Shown: positions 33,529-42,573, numbered from the stretch's first letter. The stretch is DNA of 64,000 nt from Micavibrio sp. UBA5572 (GCA_002425415.1 DIMG01000016.1:1-64000); one strand, 5' to 3'. A program made the numbers and translations. Notes: a model not told the origin generated them from the sequence alone.

Positions 33529-34755
33529 CTACGTCATCGTCAGCGCTTGCTGCGGGGATTCCGGTGCTTTTTGTGCTGATATGATTTTTGTTTCACTTAA
33601 TGATTTGTTTTCAATGAGATGGATAGCGTTTAGCGTCGAGCTTCCCATTAAACCGTCAATATTCTTATTATAAAGACCCAGAGCATAACCGCAGGTTTGA
33701 AGTGCCATAACGCGTGGGTCATAATTATAGGCATTTGCGGGGGTCTCTTTTAGTTCTTTGGCCAAATCTTTCATGCGCGATTCGTATTGCGTGCGGAGAT
33801 CATCTGTTAGAGCCGTTGGCTTGATTGCGTCTTTGATGGCTTTGTCTGTGGCTTTCAGCGTATGCTTGCCTGCTATGCCGTCAATTTTTTGCGTGTATAG
33901 ATGGTTTTGAGCCAAAGATTCTTGAAGGGTTGTTGCTCCTTCTTGGCTGAAATGGGTCGGGTCTTCGGGATTTTTTAAATCATTGCCCAATACCAACCCC
34001 AGAATTTTTGCTGTTTGATGTGGCAAAGGAGTGGGCTTGTCTTGTTTCGGTGAAGAAATTTCGAGGGATGCCTGTTTGATTTGTCCGGGTTTTATTTGTT
34101 TGGGGGATTCATCTGATTTTGGTACTTGAGGTGCTGCCGCAACGGTCGCTTCCCCTGTCTCTGCTTTGATGCCAAATCCGACTTTGTCGTACATGGTTTG
34201 GCCAAAGCCAAAATATTCTTCTCCAGCATTGTATCCTTCGATTCCTGTTTCTGCAGCAAAGCCGATCGCACCGACCCTTGGAGCCAAAGATAGTGTGGTG
34301 TTCATAATTTTTGATGTGCCTAAAACTTGACCTCCGGGAATAAAAGCTGTTCCAATCAGAGGGGCAACCTTTCCCGCAAGATGGATGTATCCGTCATTGG
34401 TTCCGGGTCTGAGTTCAGGTCGTGTTTTGCCAAGAATCAATTGGTCTTGCGCATAGCCACGCATCAATCTCTCTTTGAACCATTCGGAGGAATATTTTTG
34501 TTGTTCTGGTGGGATTTCTGATTTTTTGCCGGATATGTGTTCTTGATAAAATGTTTTGACTAATTGGGGAAGTCCCAACGCGTAGCTGGCAGTGGAGGCG
34601 GTTCCTTCAACCAAACCATCTTTCAGGACGCGGTTTTCGTGGGTTAAATCCATGAGTTTGCTGACAATATTGGACGGGGACGGGATAGCATCCATGGCAC
34701 GAACCAACGTGGTGTATGAAGAGCTTGTCTTAATCCTATCTATAAAATCCCACAT
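33529..34755 (-). CDS. Hypothetical protein with two peptidoglycan-binding-like repeats
   Basis: A 408-residue protein. Residues about 100-180 contain Gly/Ala-rich mildly hydrophobic stretches (APLIGTAFIPGGQVLG, APRVGAIGFAAETGIEGYNA). A Pro/Lys-rich linker leads to two C-terminal repeats resembling PG_binding_1: TLQESLAQNHLYTQKIDGIA plus GKHTLKA, and MALQTCGYALGLYNKNIDGL plus MGSSTLNAI. Both have the L-Q-x-x-L...Y...IDG-x-x-G-x-x-T-L pattern of that three-helix fold. There is no signal peptide, which is odd for a cell-wall binder. ATG at 34755 is preceded by AAGAGAGTGTGAGA; a GTG at 34761 is an alternative. Confidence 0.62.
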   Translation of the reverse strand: MWDFIDRIKTSSSYTTLVRAMDAIPSPSNIVSKLMDLTHENRVLKDGLVEGTASTASYALGLPQLVKTFYQEHISGKKSEIPPEQQKYSSEWFKERLMRGYAQDQLILGKTRPELRPGTNDGYIHLAGKVAPLIGTAFIPGGQVLGTSKIMNTTLSLAPRVGAIGFAAETGIEGYNAGEEYFGFGQTMYDKVGFGIKAETGEATVAAAPQVPKSDESPKQIKPGQIKQASLEISSPKQDKPTPLPHQTAKILGLVLGNDLKNPEDPTHFSQEGATTLQESLAQNHLYTQKIDGIAGKHTLKATDKAIKDAIKPTALTDDLRTQYESRMKDLAKELKETPANAYNYDPRVMALQTCGYALGLYNKNIDGLMGSSTLNAIHLIENKSLSETKIISAQKAPESPQQALTMT

Positions 34756-34839
34756 TCTCACACTCTCTTTTTTCTTAATTTCCCCTATTTTATACGATGA
34801 TATGCTTTAAATACCATAAAAAAAGGGTAAACGAAGGGT

Positions 34840-34863
34840 TAACGCCCAATTGTTCGGGCGTTA
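34840..34863 (-). terminator. Possible terminator after purH
   Basis: Perfect 8-bp stem TAACGCCC / GGGCGTTA with an 8-base loop, about 30 bases beyond the purH stop. No immediate T-run follows on the minus strand; a run of seven T residues comes about 15 bases later. Termination is plausible but not certain. Confidence 0.45.
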
Positions 34864-34893
34864 AGGGTGGGATTTTCTTCTTATTTCTAATTT

Positions 34894-36480
34894 CTAATGC
34901 CGGAAGTGGCGCATACCAGTCAGAACCATGGCGAGGCCGCGCTCGTCGGCGGCTTTGATGACGTCTTCGTCCTTGATCGAGCCTCCTGGTTGGATGACGG
35001 CGGTTGCTCCTGCGTCTGCTGCGGCTAATAGACCGTCAGGGAAGGGGAAGAACGCGTCCGAGGCCACAACAGAGCTTTGGATGTCTGTTCCGGCTTCTTT
35101 GGCCTTCCAAGCGGCGATACGGCTTGAATCAATACGCGACATTTGTCCCGCGCCAATGCCAACAGATTGGCCGTTTTTGGCGTAGACGATGGCGTTTGAT
35201 TTGACGTGTTTGCAAATGCGGAAGGCAAAGAGCAAGTCTTTGAGTTCTTGTTCGGTCGGGGCGCGTTTGGTGACAATTTTCAGGTCATCTTCCGTGATAT
35301 GCCCGTTGTCGGATGTTTGAAGCAACCAGCCGCCCGAAATTGTTTTGAGGGTCATGCGTTGATCTGTCGGGTTCGGCAGACCTCCGGTTTCTAGGACGCG
35401 GACATTCTTTTTGGCCGCGAGAATTTCACGGGCTTCTTTTGTAATTTCCGGTGCGATAATGACTTCGGAGAAGATTTTAATGATTTCTGTTGCTGTTGCT
35501 CCGTCCAAGGGGCGGTTGAGGGCGATAATGCCGCCAAAGGCACTGACAGGGTCACATGCTAGGGCTGCATGATAGGCCGAGATCATATCCTTGCCCATTG
35601 CAACGCCGCATGGGTTTGCGTGTTTGATAATCGCAACGGTTGGTTGGTCGAATTCGGATACCAGTTCAAAGGCTGCGTCTGTGTCGTTGAGGTTATTATA
35701 AGAAAGTTCTTTGCCTTGGAGTTGTTTGGCGGTTACGACACCAGCTCGGCCTGTTCCGTCGCTATAGACTGCGGCTTGCTGGTGTGGGTTTTCCCCGTAT
35801 CGCAACGTATCGATTTTATGGGCGGAAACAGTAAGTGTTTCAGGAAAATCCCCCCCTAACTGCTTGGAAAACCAAGAAGAAATAGCCGCGTCATAACTGG
35901 CTGTTGTGGCGTAGGTTTTGGCCGCCAAGCGTTGGCGGGTTGCGAGGGTTGTTCCGCCTTGGGCGATTTCCTCACAGACTATGGCATAGTCCGACGGGTC
36001 GGTCAGGACGGTGACAAAATCATGATTTTTTGCTGCGGCGCGGAGCATGGCAGGGCCGCCGATGTCGATGTTTTCAACGCAATTATCGTAGTCTGCGCCT
36101 TTGGCGACGGTTTCGCGGAATGGGTAAAGGTTGACAATCAGAAGGTCGATGCCTTCGATATTTTCGCGGGTCATTGCGTCCACATGGTCGGTGTCATCCC
36201 GTCTTGCCAGAAGGCCGCCGTGAACTTTCGGGTGCAGCGTTTTGACCCGTCCGTCCATGATTTCAGGGAATCCGGTATGGGTTGATACATCTATAACCTC
36301 TAGCCCCTGATCGCGAATGGTTTTGGCTGTGCCGCCTGTCGAGAGAAGTTTTATGCCTGCTGCTCTTAATGCGGTGGCCAGTTCGATCAATCCCGTTTTA
36401 TCGGAGACAGATAACAGGGCTGTTTTAACCTGAATTCTGTCTGGACGCGGGGTGGTTCTGGGCTTGGCAGATACGGACAT
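34894..36480 (-). CDS. purH: Bifunctional AICAR transformylase/IMP cyclohydrolase PurH
   Basis: A 528-residue enzyme for the last two steps of IMP synthesis. The N-terminal MGS-like cyclohydrolase domain includes KTALLSVSDKTGLIELATAL, LLSTGGTAKTIRDQG and FPEIMDGRVKTLHPKVHGG. The C-terminal transformylase part contains RYGENPHQQAAVYSD, IIKHANPCGVA and the ending GLAMVLTGMRHFRH. Start ATG at 36480 has AAGGAG 10 bases upstream; longer frames to 36588 overlap cheR and are not needed. It follows cheR by 46 bases on the same strand, so read-through from the che operon is possible. Confidence 0.96.
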   Translation of the reverse strand: MSVSAKPRTTPRPDRIQVKTALLSVSDKTGLIELATALRAAGIKLLSTGGTAKTIRDQGLEVIDVSTHTGFPEIMDGRVKTLHPKVHGGLLARRDDTDHVDAMTRENIEGIDLLIVNLYPFRETVAKGADYDNCVENIDIGGPAMLRAAAKNHDFVTVLTDPSDYAIVCEEIAQGGTTLATRQRLAAKTYATTASYDAAISSWFSKQLGGDFPETLTVSAHKIDTLRYGENPHQQAAVYSDGTGRAGVVTAKQLQGKELSYNNLNDTDAAFELVSEFDQPTVAIIKHANPCGVAMGKDMISAYHAALACDPVSAFGGIIALNRPLDGATATEIIKIFSEVIIAPEITKEAREILAAKKNVRVLETGGLPNPTDQRMTLKTISGGWLLQTSDNGHITEDDLKIVTKRAPTEQELKDLLFAFRICKHVKSNAIVYAKNGQSVGIGAGQMSRIDSSRIAAWKAKEAGTDIQSSVVASDAFFPFPDGLLAAADAGATAVIQPGGSIKDEDVIKAADERGLAMVLTGMRHFRH

Positions 36481-36526
36481 AACGGGCAACTCCTTGTTTG
36501 TTTGGAATAGCCCGTTTGTAAACATA

Positions 36527-37429
36527 TTATGTGCGTTTGAAAAGGCTTGATGTGAAGCTGGATGTTGACGATGGTGCCGCAGAAGCATTTCTTGGTGAGA
36601 CGATTGTCGATGCAGGTTTGTCCGATTTGATATACAGTCCGCGTTTTTCGGGATTGGGTGTAAATTTATTGGTTATACCCAGAACTGTTTCTGCCCCGCC
36701 TAACAATAAGAAACCATCATTTTCCAATTGTCCTGCAATTTTTTCCAGAATTTCGCCTTTATTTTTCTCATCGAAATAGATTAAGACATTGCGGCAGAAG
36801 ACAATATCAAATGTTCCCATGCGTGACATGTTGTCGAGCAAGTTGAAATTTGAAAATCTGACCATATTGCGGATTTCATCTTTTAGCTGCCAAGAATCCC
36901 CAAACTGCATGAAATATTTCATCAGGTATTGGATCGGTAGGCCTCGCTGGACTTCAAATTGTGTATAGGATGCCCGTTTGGCCTGATCAAGAATTTCATC
37001 GGAAATGTCGGTGGCGACGATTTCAAAGCGCCAGCCTCTCAATTCCGCTTCTTTTTCTTTTAGGATCATGGCCAATGAATAGGGTTCTTGGCCGCTTGAG
37101 GATGCCGCACACCAAATTCTTATGGATTTGCGGGTTTTTCTTTTTTCCAACAAAACGGGCAGAATTGTGTCTTGAAAAATCTGAAAAGGTTTGGTGTCAC
37201 GAAAAAATGATGTTTCGTTTGTTGTCATGGCTTCGACAATGTCCTTGATGAGTTTTTCATCAGGAAGTGCGCGTAATTGCATTGTCATTGATTCCAGACT
37301 TGGTAGTCCCCATTTTTTGGCAATAGGAGTAAGTCGCGATTCAAGCAAATAAGATTTGTCCGGAGAAATAACCAGTCCGGATCTTTCATAGAGTAGGGAT
37401 TTGAAGAGTTCAAAGTCAGAGATTTTCAT
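36527..37429 (-). CDS. cheR: Chemotaxis protein methyltransferase CheR
   Basis: A 300-residue SAM-dependent glutamate O-methyltransferase that modifies chemoreceptors. The N-terminal helical CheR_N domain (MKISDFELFKSLLYERSGLV, VEAMTTNETSFFRD) is followed by the SAM-binding domain with IRIWCAASSSGQEPYS, EIVATDISDEILDQA and FDIVFCRNVLIYFD. The C-terminus (about 275-300) is a Ser/Thr/Ala-rich tail without a receptor-pentapeptide motif. It is the last che gene of the operon, 20 bases after cheB. Confidence 0.95.
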   Translation of the reverse strand: MKISDFELFKSLLYERSGLVISPDKSYLLESRLTPIAKKWGLPSLESMTMQLRALPDEKLIKDIVEAMTTNETSFFRDTKPFQIFQDTILPVLLEKRKTRKSIRIWCAASSSGQEPYSLAMILKEKEAELRGWRFEIVATDISDEILDQAKRASYTQFEVQRGLPIQYLMKYFMQFGDSWQLKDEIRNMVRFSNFNLLDNMSRMGTFDIVFCRNVLIYFDEKNKGEILEKIAGQLENDGFLLLGGAETVLGITNKFTPNPEKRGLYIKSDKPASTIVSPRNASAAPSSTSSFTSSLFKRT

Positions 37430-37449
37430 GCTTTTTTCTACCTTTTTCC

Positions 37450-38622
37450 CTATCCCAAACGCAAGGACGAATTTTTAAGCCACGGGCCAATTTCTTTGAG
37501 AGGGAGAACTGCGGAGCAACTTCCGTCTATTGCTACTGCACCTGGCATGCCCCAGACTACGCTGGATTGTTCGTCTTGCGCGATGACGCGTCCTCCGGCT
37601 GCGACAATGTCTCGCGCCCCCATCATACCATCTTGCCCCATGCCGGTCAGAATAACGGTCATAATACGGGAGCCGTAGATTTTGGCCGCCGAACGCAACA
37701 TAGGATCAACGGCAGGCCGACAAAAATTTTCCATAGGACCATCATCCAGTTCAATCACTGTTGCCGCGCCATTTTTGCGAAGTAGCATGTGAAAGCCACC
37801 TGGAGCAATATGAATGCGTCCTGGCATTAGAGGCATTCCTTCCGCTCCTTCAACGGTTGTCATGCCTGTTTGTTTTTGGAGATGTTCCGCCAGGATTCTG
37901 GTAAAAGTTGGCGGCATGTGTTGGGTGATGATAACCGGAATTTGAATACCTTTCAGATTTGGTATCAGCTCGAAAAGAGCATTGGGTCCGCCTGTTGAAC
38001 TCCCAATTGCAAGAATGTCTGGTTTACCACTGAATCCTTCATGTGGTGGGCGTAATTTGATTTGTTTCCCCGTTCGGTTTAATGAGGTGAACTGTGCGCT
38101 GGAGGAAGATTCTTGTTGTGATGCTTGGCGGATAGAGGCTCCTGTGCTCCGCGCTATTGGTAATAGATCAGCGGGTGGAGTGGTTTTGTTTGTAAACTTT
38201 TTTGGTGTCCCAATTTCTTTAATGGTGTGAGTCAAAATATTGCGGAAGGTATCTTTTGCGTATATGTCTTGTGTGGTGCTGGGTTTTGCAATGCAGTCAA
38301 CCGCGCCAAGTGCCAGTGCTTTTAATGTTGTTTCTGCGTTTTCAGAGGTTAATGTTGAACACATAATGATTTTTATGTCCGGTTGAACCTCTAATAGGAG
38401 GGGTATAGCGGTCAAGCCATCCATGACGGGCATTTCAACATCAAGCAAAATTATATCATAACGTTCTTTTTTCAGGTTGCTGATGGCGACCTGACCATCT
38501 GCCGCAGAACTCAGGACTTCGAAGTCAGGTGCACTGTCTATCATTTTTCCTAAAAAACCACGTATGACCGCAGAATCATCTACGATCATGACTTTTACGG
38601 TGGCGGGTGAAGAGGATTCCAT
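37450..38622 (-). CDS. cheB: Protein-glutamate methylesterase/response regulator CheB
   Basis: A 390-residue two-domain protein that demethylates chemoreceptors when phosphorylated by CheA. The receiver domain has the acidic pair D15/D16 (IVDDSAVIRG), phospho-acceptor D61 (LLDVEMPVMDG) and Lys in IAKPS. A linker of about 60 residues leads to the esterase domain with Ser in IGSSTGGPNAL (about 209), H235 in TQHMPP and Asp in GMGQDGMMG. All catalytic residues are present. Confidence 0.95.
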   Translation of the reverse strand: MESSSPATVKVMIVDDSAVIRGFLGKMIDSAPDFEVLSSAADGQVAISNLKKERYDIILLDVEMPVMDGLTAIPLLLEVQPDIKIIMCSTLTSENAETTLKALALGAVDCIAKPSTTQDIYAKDTFRNILTHTIKEIGTPKKFTNKTTPPADLLPIARSTGASIRQASQQESSSSAQFTSLNRTGKQIKLRPPHEGFSGKPDILAIGSSTGGPNALFELIPNLKGIQIPVIITQHMPPTFTRILAEHLQKQTGMTTVEGAEGMPLMPGRIHIAPGGFHMLLRKNGAATVIELDDGPMENFCRPAVDPMLRSAAKIYGSRIMTVILTGMGQDGMMGARDIVAAGGRVIAQDEQSSVVWGMPGAVAIDGSCSAVLPLKEIGPWLKNSSLRLG

Positions 38623-38690
38623 TGTGAAAGGCGGCTTTCTTGCTTAATTTGGAGACGTTATTATTTCAAAGGTTTTTTGCCTGTTATTTT

Positions 38691-39068
38691 TTATTCTTCG
38701 TCTGCAATTAGTCCGATTTGAATGAATTTTGACCTGATGATGTCCGTGTCAAATGGTTTCATAATGTATTCATCTGCTCCAGCAGCCATTGCCCGCTGGA
38801 TATGGGTCATATCGTTTTCTGTTGTACAAAAAATCACTTTTGGATTAGTTCCGGATGGCATTTGACGGAGTTTTTCCAAGAATTCAATGCCGCTCATGAC
38901 TGGCATATTCCAGTCGAGTAAAATTGCGTTAGGCATGGAGCTTTTGCAATATTCGTAGGCTTGCATTCCATCTTCAGCCTCTTCACATTTAAAGCTAATA
39001 TCTTCAAGGATTCGGCGTGCCACTTTTCTTACAACGCGGCTATCATCTACAACCAGACAAGTTTTCAT
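38691..39068 (-). CDS. cheY: Chemotaxis response regulator CheY
   Basis: A 125-residue single-domain receiver that carries the phosphoryl signal from CheA to the flagellar motor. Acidic pair D8/D9, phospho-acceptor D52 in LLDWNMPVMSG, Thr in FCTTEND and K104 in IMKPFDTD are all in place. It is located between cheW and cheB in the operon. Confidence 0.92.
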   Translation of the reverse strand: MKTCLVVDDSRVVRKVARRILEDISFKCEEAEDGMQAYEYCKSSMPNAILLDWNMPVMSGIEFLEKLRQMPSGTNPKVIFCTTENDMTHIQRAMAAGADEYIMKPFDTDIIRSKFIQIGLIADEE

Positions 39069-39169
39069 CGAAGGCTCCTGAGGATTTTTTGTAAACAGTT
39101 TTAATTTTTATCGTATTGCATCATAGCCCAAGAGACTAAATTTTTAGTTAGTTTTTTGGGTATTTGATT

Positions 39170-39670
39170 CTAGTTGGGGTGTTGAAGAGACAATAAGAGC
39201 TTTGGAACATCCAAAACCACCAAAATTTTTCCATCCAATCTATAAACACCCAAGGATATGGATTTCCAAATTATATCCAGAGTGGCTGGATTTGGTTCAA
39301 AATCTTTGTTTTGCAGGGGTAATACATCACCGACGTTGTCTATGATGAGGCTGTAGAGTTCATCATCATGGTTTACTACTACGCTCATTCTTTTTTCATT
39401 GTCAGAAACGTCCATGGGTGGAAGCCCAAGGCATTTGCGAACGTCAATGGCCGTGACAATACGACCTCTCAAATTCAGTGACCCCGAGACTTGTGGGGGG
39501 GCAAGCGGGATTCTTGTTACCTTTAATTCCCCCAGAACGTCTTGAACCTGTAAAATTGGAATGCCAAACATCTGGCCTTCAATCAAAACGGTCAGAAAGT
39601 CTTTTGTTTTTGCTTCCGAGAGAGGTTGATGAGGCTTGGTTTGGTCTTGATTTTGAGTGTGTTCGCTCAT
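39170..39670 (-). CDS. cheW: Chemotaxis coupling protein CheW
   Basis: A 166-residue adaptor linking receptors to CheA. The CheW fold is visible: DFLTVLIEGQMFGIPILQVQ, LAPPQVSGSLNLRGRIVTAI, LYSLIIDNVGDVL and the closing LDGKILVVLDVPKLL. The Gln-rich 25-residue N-terminal tail is extra. Its ATG overlaps the cheA stop by 4 bases (ATGA), indicating translational coupling. Confidence 0.93.
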   Translation of the reverse strand: MSEHTQNQDQTKPHQPLSEAKTKDFLTVLIEGQMFGIPILQVQDVLGELKVTRIPLAPPQVSGSLNLRGRIVTAIDVRKCLGLPPMDVSDNEKRMSVVVNHDDELYSLIIDNVGDVLPLQNKDFEPNPATLDIIWKSISLGVYRLDGKILVVLDVPKLLLSLQHPN

Positions 39671-42360
39671 ATTTCAACTCCTCTGGAGAGTGTTTTTGAA
39701 ATTGTACTTAATAATGTGTCACGATCAAATTTTGCAATGTACTCGTCAAAACCGGATTTGTATCCGTGGTCAATGTCTTCCGGTGTTGCGTGGGATGTCA
39801 GAGCAACCATTGGTGTGTTTTGCCATTTTTGGGTTGCTCGTACTTTTGTTGCAAAATCGTAGCCATTCATATCCGGCATTTCAATATCAGAGATGATAAT
39901 GTCGAAATTTTCATCCCGTTCGGTCAGTTCCAGAGCCTTTGATGGACCATCTACCGCTATGACTTCATAGCCTGCTGCGGTTAGAAGTGGGCAGAGCATG
40001 TTACGGAAAAACGGGCTGTCATCCACCAACAGAATACGTTTGGTTCTGGATATTCCGTTTTGTTTCATCTTGTCATGAGTTAGGAATGATTCATCTCCGT
40101 GATCTTTGAACCAATCTCCGTGAACACTGTTTAGAAAGTGCATGACATCAACAATTTCGGTTGCTTTGCCAGATACGATGGCACTGCCGAAAACTCCTTT
40201 ACGTTTTCCCTCTAGTTGAATCTCAATGGCTTCTTCGCGGATGTCTATGATTTCGTCGGCAATCAATCCTACGCTTTTTCCTCGATCTGCAAATACCAAA
40301 AGAGGTTTCATTTCGTCTTTGGCAAGGGACATATCGGCGGAAAAAGGTATGATAGGCATCAACGATCCACGATATTGAACCAGCATTTGGCCATCTGTTT
40401 CTTCTACTTTTGACATGTCAATATTTTCAAGTCTAGAAATAAGCGATAATGGTACAGCTTTTGGTGATCCTGCCCCTGCGGTAAACAGGAGGAGTGAGGT
40501 TTTTTTATCGCTGACAAGTTTTTTAGATTCGTCAACGGCATCTCTCTCCGCATCCGTCAAATTACTTTCTCCTGTGACTTTTGCAATTCCACCCGGATCC
40601 AAAATCATGATGACGCTGCCGTCACCCAGAATGGTGTTTCCAGAGAAAAGTTCAAGGTCTTTCAGGATTTTTGCAACAGGTTTGACAACGATCTCTTCTG
40701 TGTCAAAAACTTGATCTACAATCAAGCCGAAGGAGTAGTTTCCAACCTGGGTCACGATGATGTATTTGTGTTCAAAGCGGTCTTCAAGTTTTTGGTCTTC
40801 GTTAGAGCCTAATTTCAAAAGGCTTTCCAGAGAAACCAGTGGCAGTAATTTTTCACGCAAGCGGAAAACCGGAGTGTTTTTAATCATTTCAATTCTATTT
40901 TCCGATTTTTGAGAAACAAGAACTAATTCGCGGACGGCGAGTTGCGGAATTGCGAAGCGTTCACCGCCGGATTCAACAATCAAAGAGGAAACAATCGCAA
41001 GAGTTAGGGGGATTTTGATAAAGAATGTTGATCCTTTACCTTCGGTCGATTTCATTTCAATCGAGCCACCGATTTTTTCGATATTGGTGCGGACAACATC
41101 CATGCCAACGCCTCGCCCCGAAACAGACGTTACTTTATCCGCTGTTGAAAATCCCGCGTGGAAAATGTATTGGTGAATTTGTTGATGGGAGAGTTTTTCT
41201 GCGTCTTCTTCTGTTACCAAGCCTTTGGAAATAAGTTTTTGACGAATTTTTTCTGTTGGAAGCCCTTTCCCGTCATCGGAAATTTCGATGATGATGTGCC
41301 CGCCTTCATGATATGCCCGTAAGTGGATTTTTCCTGTTTCCGGTTTTCCTGCCTTGATGCGTTCTGCAGGTGTTTCAACGCCATGATCTCCAGAGTTTCT
41401 GACCATGTGGGTCAGAGGGTCTTTAATCATGTCCAGAACTTGACGGTCAAGTTCTGTGTCCTGACCCGTCATTATCAGGTCGATTTTTTTACCCAATTCG
41501 ATGCTGAGATCACGAATAATACGGGGAAGTTTTGCCCATGCGTTGCCAATAGGCTGCATGCGTGTCTTCATTACGCCTTCTTGTAATTCCGATACAACAT
41601 GGTTGAGGCGTTGCAATGGCGTGACAAAACTGTTTTCTTTGTCGCCGCGTGAAATTTGTAGTAATTGATTCCGAGTCAGAACTAATTCCGAGACCATGGT
41701 CATCAGATTTTCAAGAACATCCATATTGACGCGCAATGACTGGTTGGCAATTGAGCTTTCGGATGTTTCTTTTTGTTGTGCCTGTTGTTTTGGTGGTGGA
41801 GAAGAAATTTCCTCTTCTTCTGGATTGGGTTCTGTGGAGCCCGGTTCTGATTCAGACATAATTTCTGGCTCTGCCGGTTTTGCTTTGACGGGCTCAAACA
41901 GAGCTTCCAAATCTACCTCTTCGGTCGGACCTGGGGCTGGTGTTGGTTGAGAGGCGGGTTGTCCTGAAGTCTGGAATTCGTCTCGGCCTTCATAAACAGC
42001 ATCAAGGCGCGTTGTGAGGTCTGTGTCATTTCCTTCCGGTTCGGTGCCATTGGCTTCGATATGTCCCAAAAGGAAGCGCACGCGATCCAGAGATTCAAGA
42101 ATTAGAGAAACATAGGCTGCTGTGACTTCCAGATCACCATCGCGAAAACGCCCCATTACATTTTCTGCACGGTGGGCAACGGTTTCCAAACGAGGGAGTC
42201 CCAAAAATCCGCATGTTCCTTTGATTGTGTGCATCAAGCGGAAAATTTTTGAAATTAAATCTTTGTCATTGGGGTTTTGCTCAAGACGAATAAGATCCGT
42301 ATCCAGCTCCATCAAGCTTTCATTGGTTTCGGTCAAAAATTCTATAATTAGGTCGTCCAT
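39667..42360 (-). CDS. cheA: Hybrid chemotaxis histidine kinase CheA-CheY
   Basis: An 897-residue kinase of unusual domain number. P1 HPt carries the phospho-acceptor His at residue 44 in RLMHTIKGTCGFLG. A Pro/Glu/Gln-rich linker lacks an obvious P2. P3 dimerisation is followed by the ATPase core with HMVRNSGDHGVETP and DDGKGLPTEKI, then GRGVGMDVVRTNI. P5 is a CheW-like domain (ESGGERFAIPQLAVRELVLV). A second CheW-like segment follows (KKTSLLLFTAGAGSPKAVPL through GLIADEIIDI). A C-terminal receiver closes the protein (KRILLVDDSPFF, phospho-Asp in IISDIEMPDMNG). Such hybrids are known in alphaproteobacteria; the receiver may act as a phosphate sink. Confidence 0.95.
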   Translation of the reverse strand: MDDLIIEFLTETNESLMELDTDLIRLEQNPNDKDLISKIFRLMHTIKGTCGFLGLPRLETVAHRAENVMGRFRDGDLEVTAAYVSLILESLDRVRFLLGHIEANGTEPEGNDTDLTTRLDAVYEGRDEFQTSGQPASQPTPAPGPTEEVDLEALFEPVKAKPAEPEIMSESEPGSTEPNPEEEEISSPPPKQQAQQKETSESSIANQSLRVNMDVLENLMTMVSELVLTRNQLLQISRGDKENSFVTPLQRLNHVVSELQEGVMKTRMQPIGNAWAKLPRIIRDLSIELGKKIDLIMTGQDTELDRQVLDMIKDPLTHMVRNSGDHGVETPAERIKAGKPETGKIHLRAYHEGGHIIIEISDDGKGLPTEKIRQKLISKGLVTEEDAEKLSHQQIHQYIFHAGFSTADKVTSVSGRGVGMDVVRTNIEKIGGSIEMKSTEGKGSTFFIKIPLTLAIVSSLIVESGGERFAIPQLAVRELVLVSQKSENRIEMIKNTPVFRLREKLLPLVSLESLLKLGSNEDQKLEDRFEHKYIIVTQVGNYSFGLIVDQVFDTEEIVVKPVAKILKDLELFSGNTILGDGSVIMILDPGGIAKVTGESNLTDAERDAVDESKKLVSDKKTSLLLFTAGAGSPKAVPLSLISRLENIDMSKVEETDGQMLVQYRGSLMPIIPFSADMSLAKDEMKPLLVFADRGKSVGLIADEIIDIREEAIEIQLEGKRKGVFGSAIVSGKATEIVDVMHFLNSVHGDWFKDHGDESFLTHDKMKQNGISRTKRILLVDDSPFFRNMLCPLLTAAGYEVIAVDGPSKALELTERDENFDIIISDIEMPDMNGYDFATKVRATQKWQNTPMVALTSHATPEDIDHGYKSGFDEYIAKFDRDTLLSTISKTLSRGVEI

Positions 42361-42560
42361 AGAGATACCCCTGTGTTTTGGGTGTTTTGTTTCGACTGCA
42401 GATGTAACGTTTTTACTATATTGTATTCAGAATTGTACTCAGAAAAAATCCTGTCTAAAGGCTCGTTCACTTTTAGACGGACTCCCAGATTATAAGATGC
42501 CTCACGAATAGTTAACAGGGCGTTACCAATTAATGTTTTGGCAATATTTCGAGCAGTCAA
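42348..42560 (-). CDS. Possible 70-residue leader protein of the che operon
   Basis: A small frame, MTARNIAKTLIGNALLTIRE and onward, lies directly after the predicted che promoter and overlaps the cheA start by 13 bases. That geometry suggests translational coupling. The composition looks natural, with an N-terminal amphipathic helix. Its only start is a TTG with AGAGAAG upstream, and I recognise no family. It may also be an untranslated leader. Confidence 0.35.
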   Translation of the reverse strand: MTARNIAKTLIGNALLTIREASYNLGVRLKVNEPLDRIFSEYNSEYNIVKTLHLQSKQNTQNTGVSLWTT

Positions 42561-42573
42561 TAGACTTCTCTGT

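Noticed and set aside
42512..42526. TTAA-N7-TTAC as a CtrA site in the cheA leader
   Set aside because: Only seven of eight positions match and it lies downstream of the predicted promoter, inside the small leader frame.
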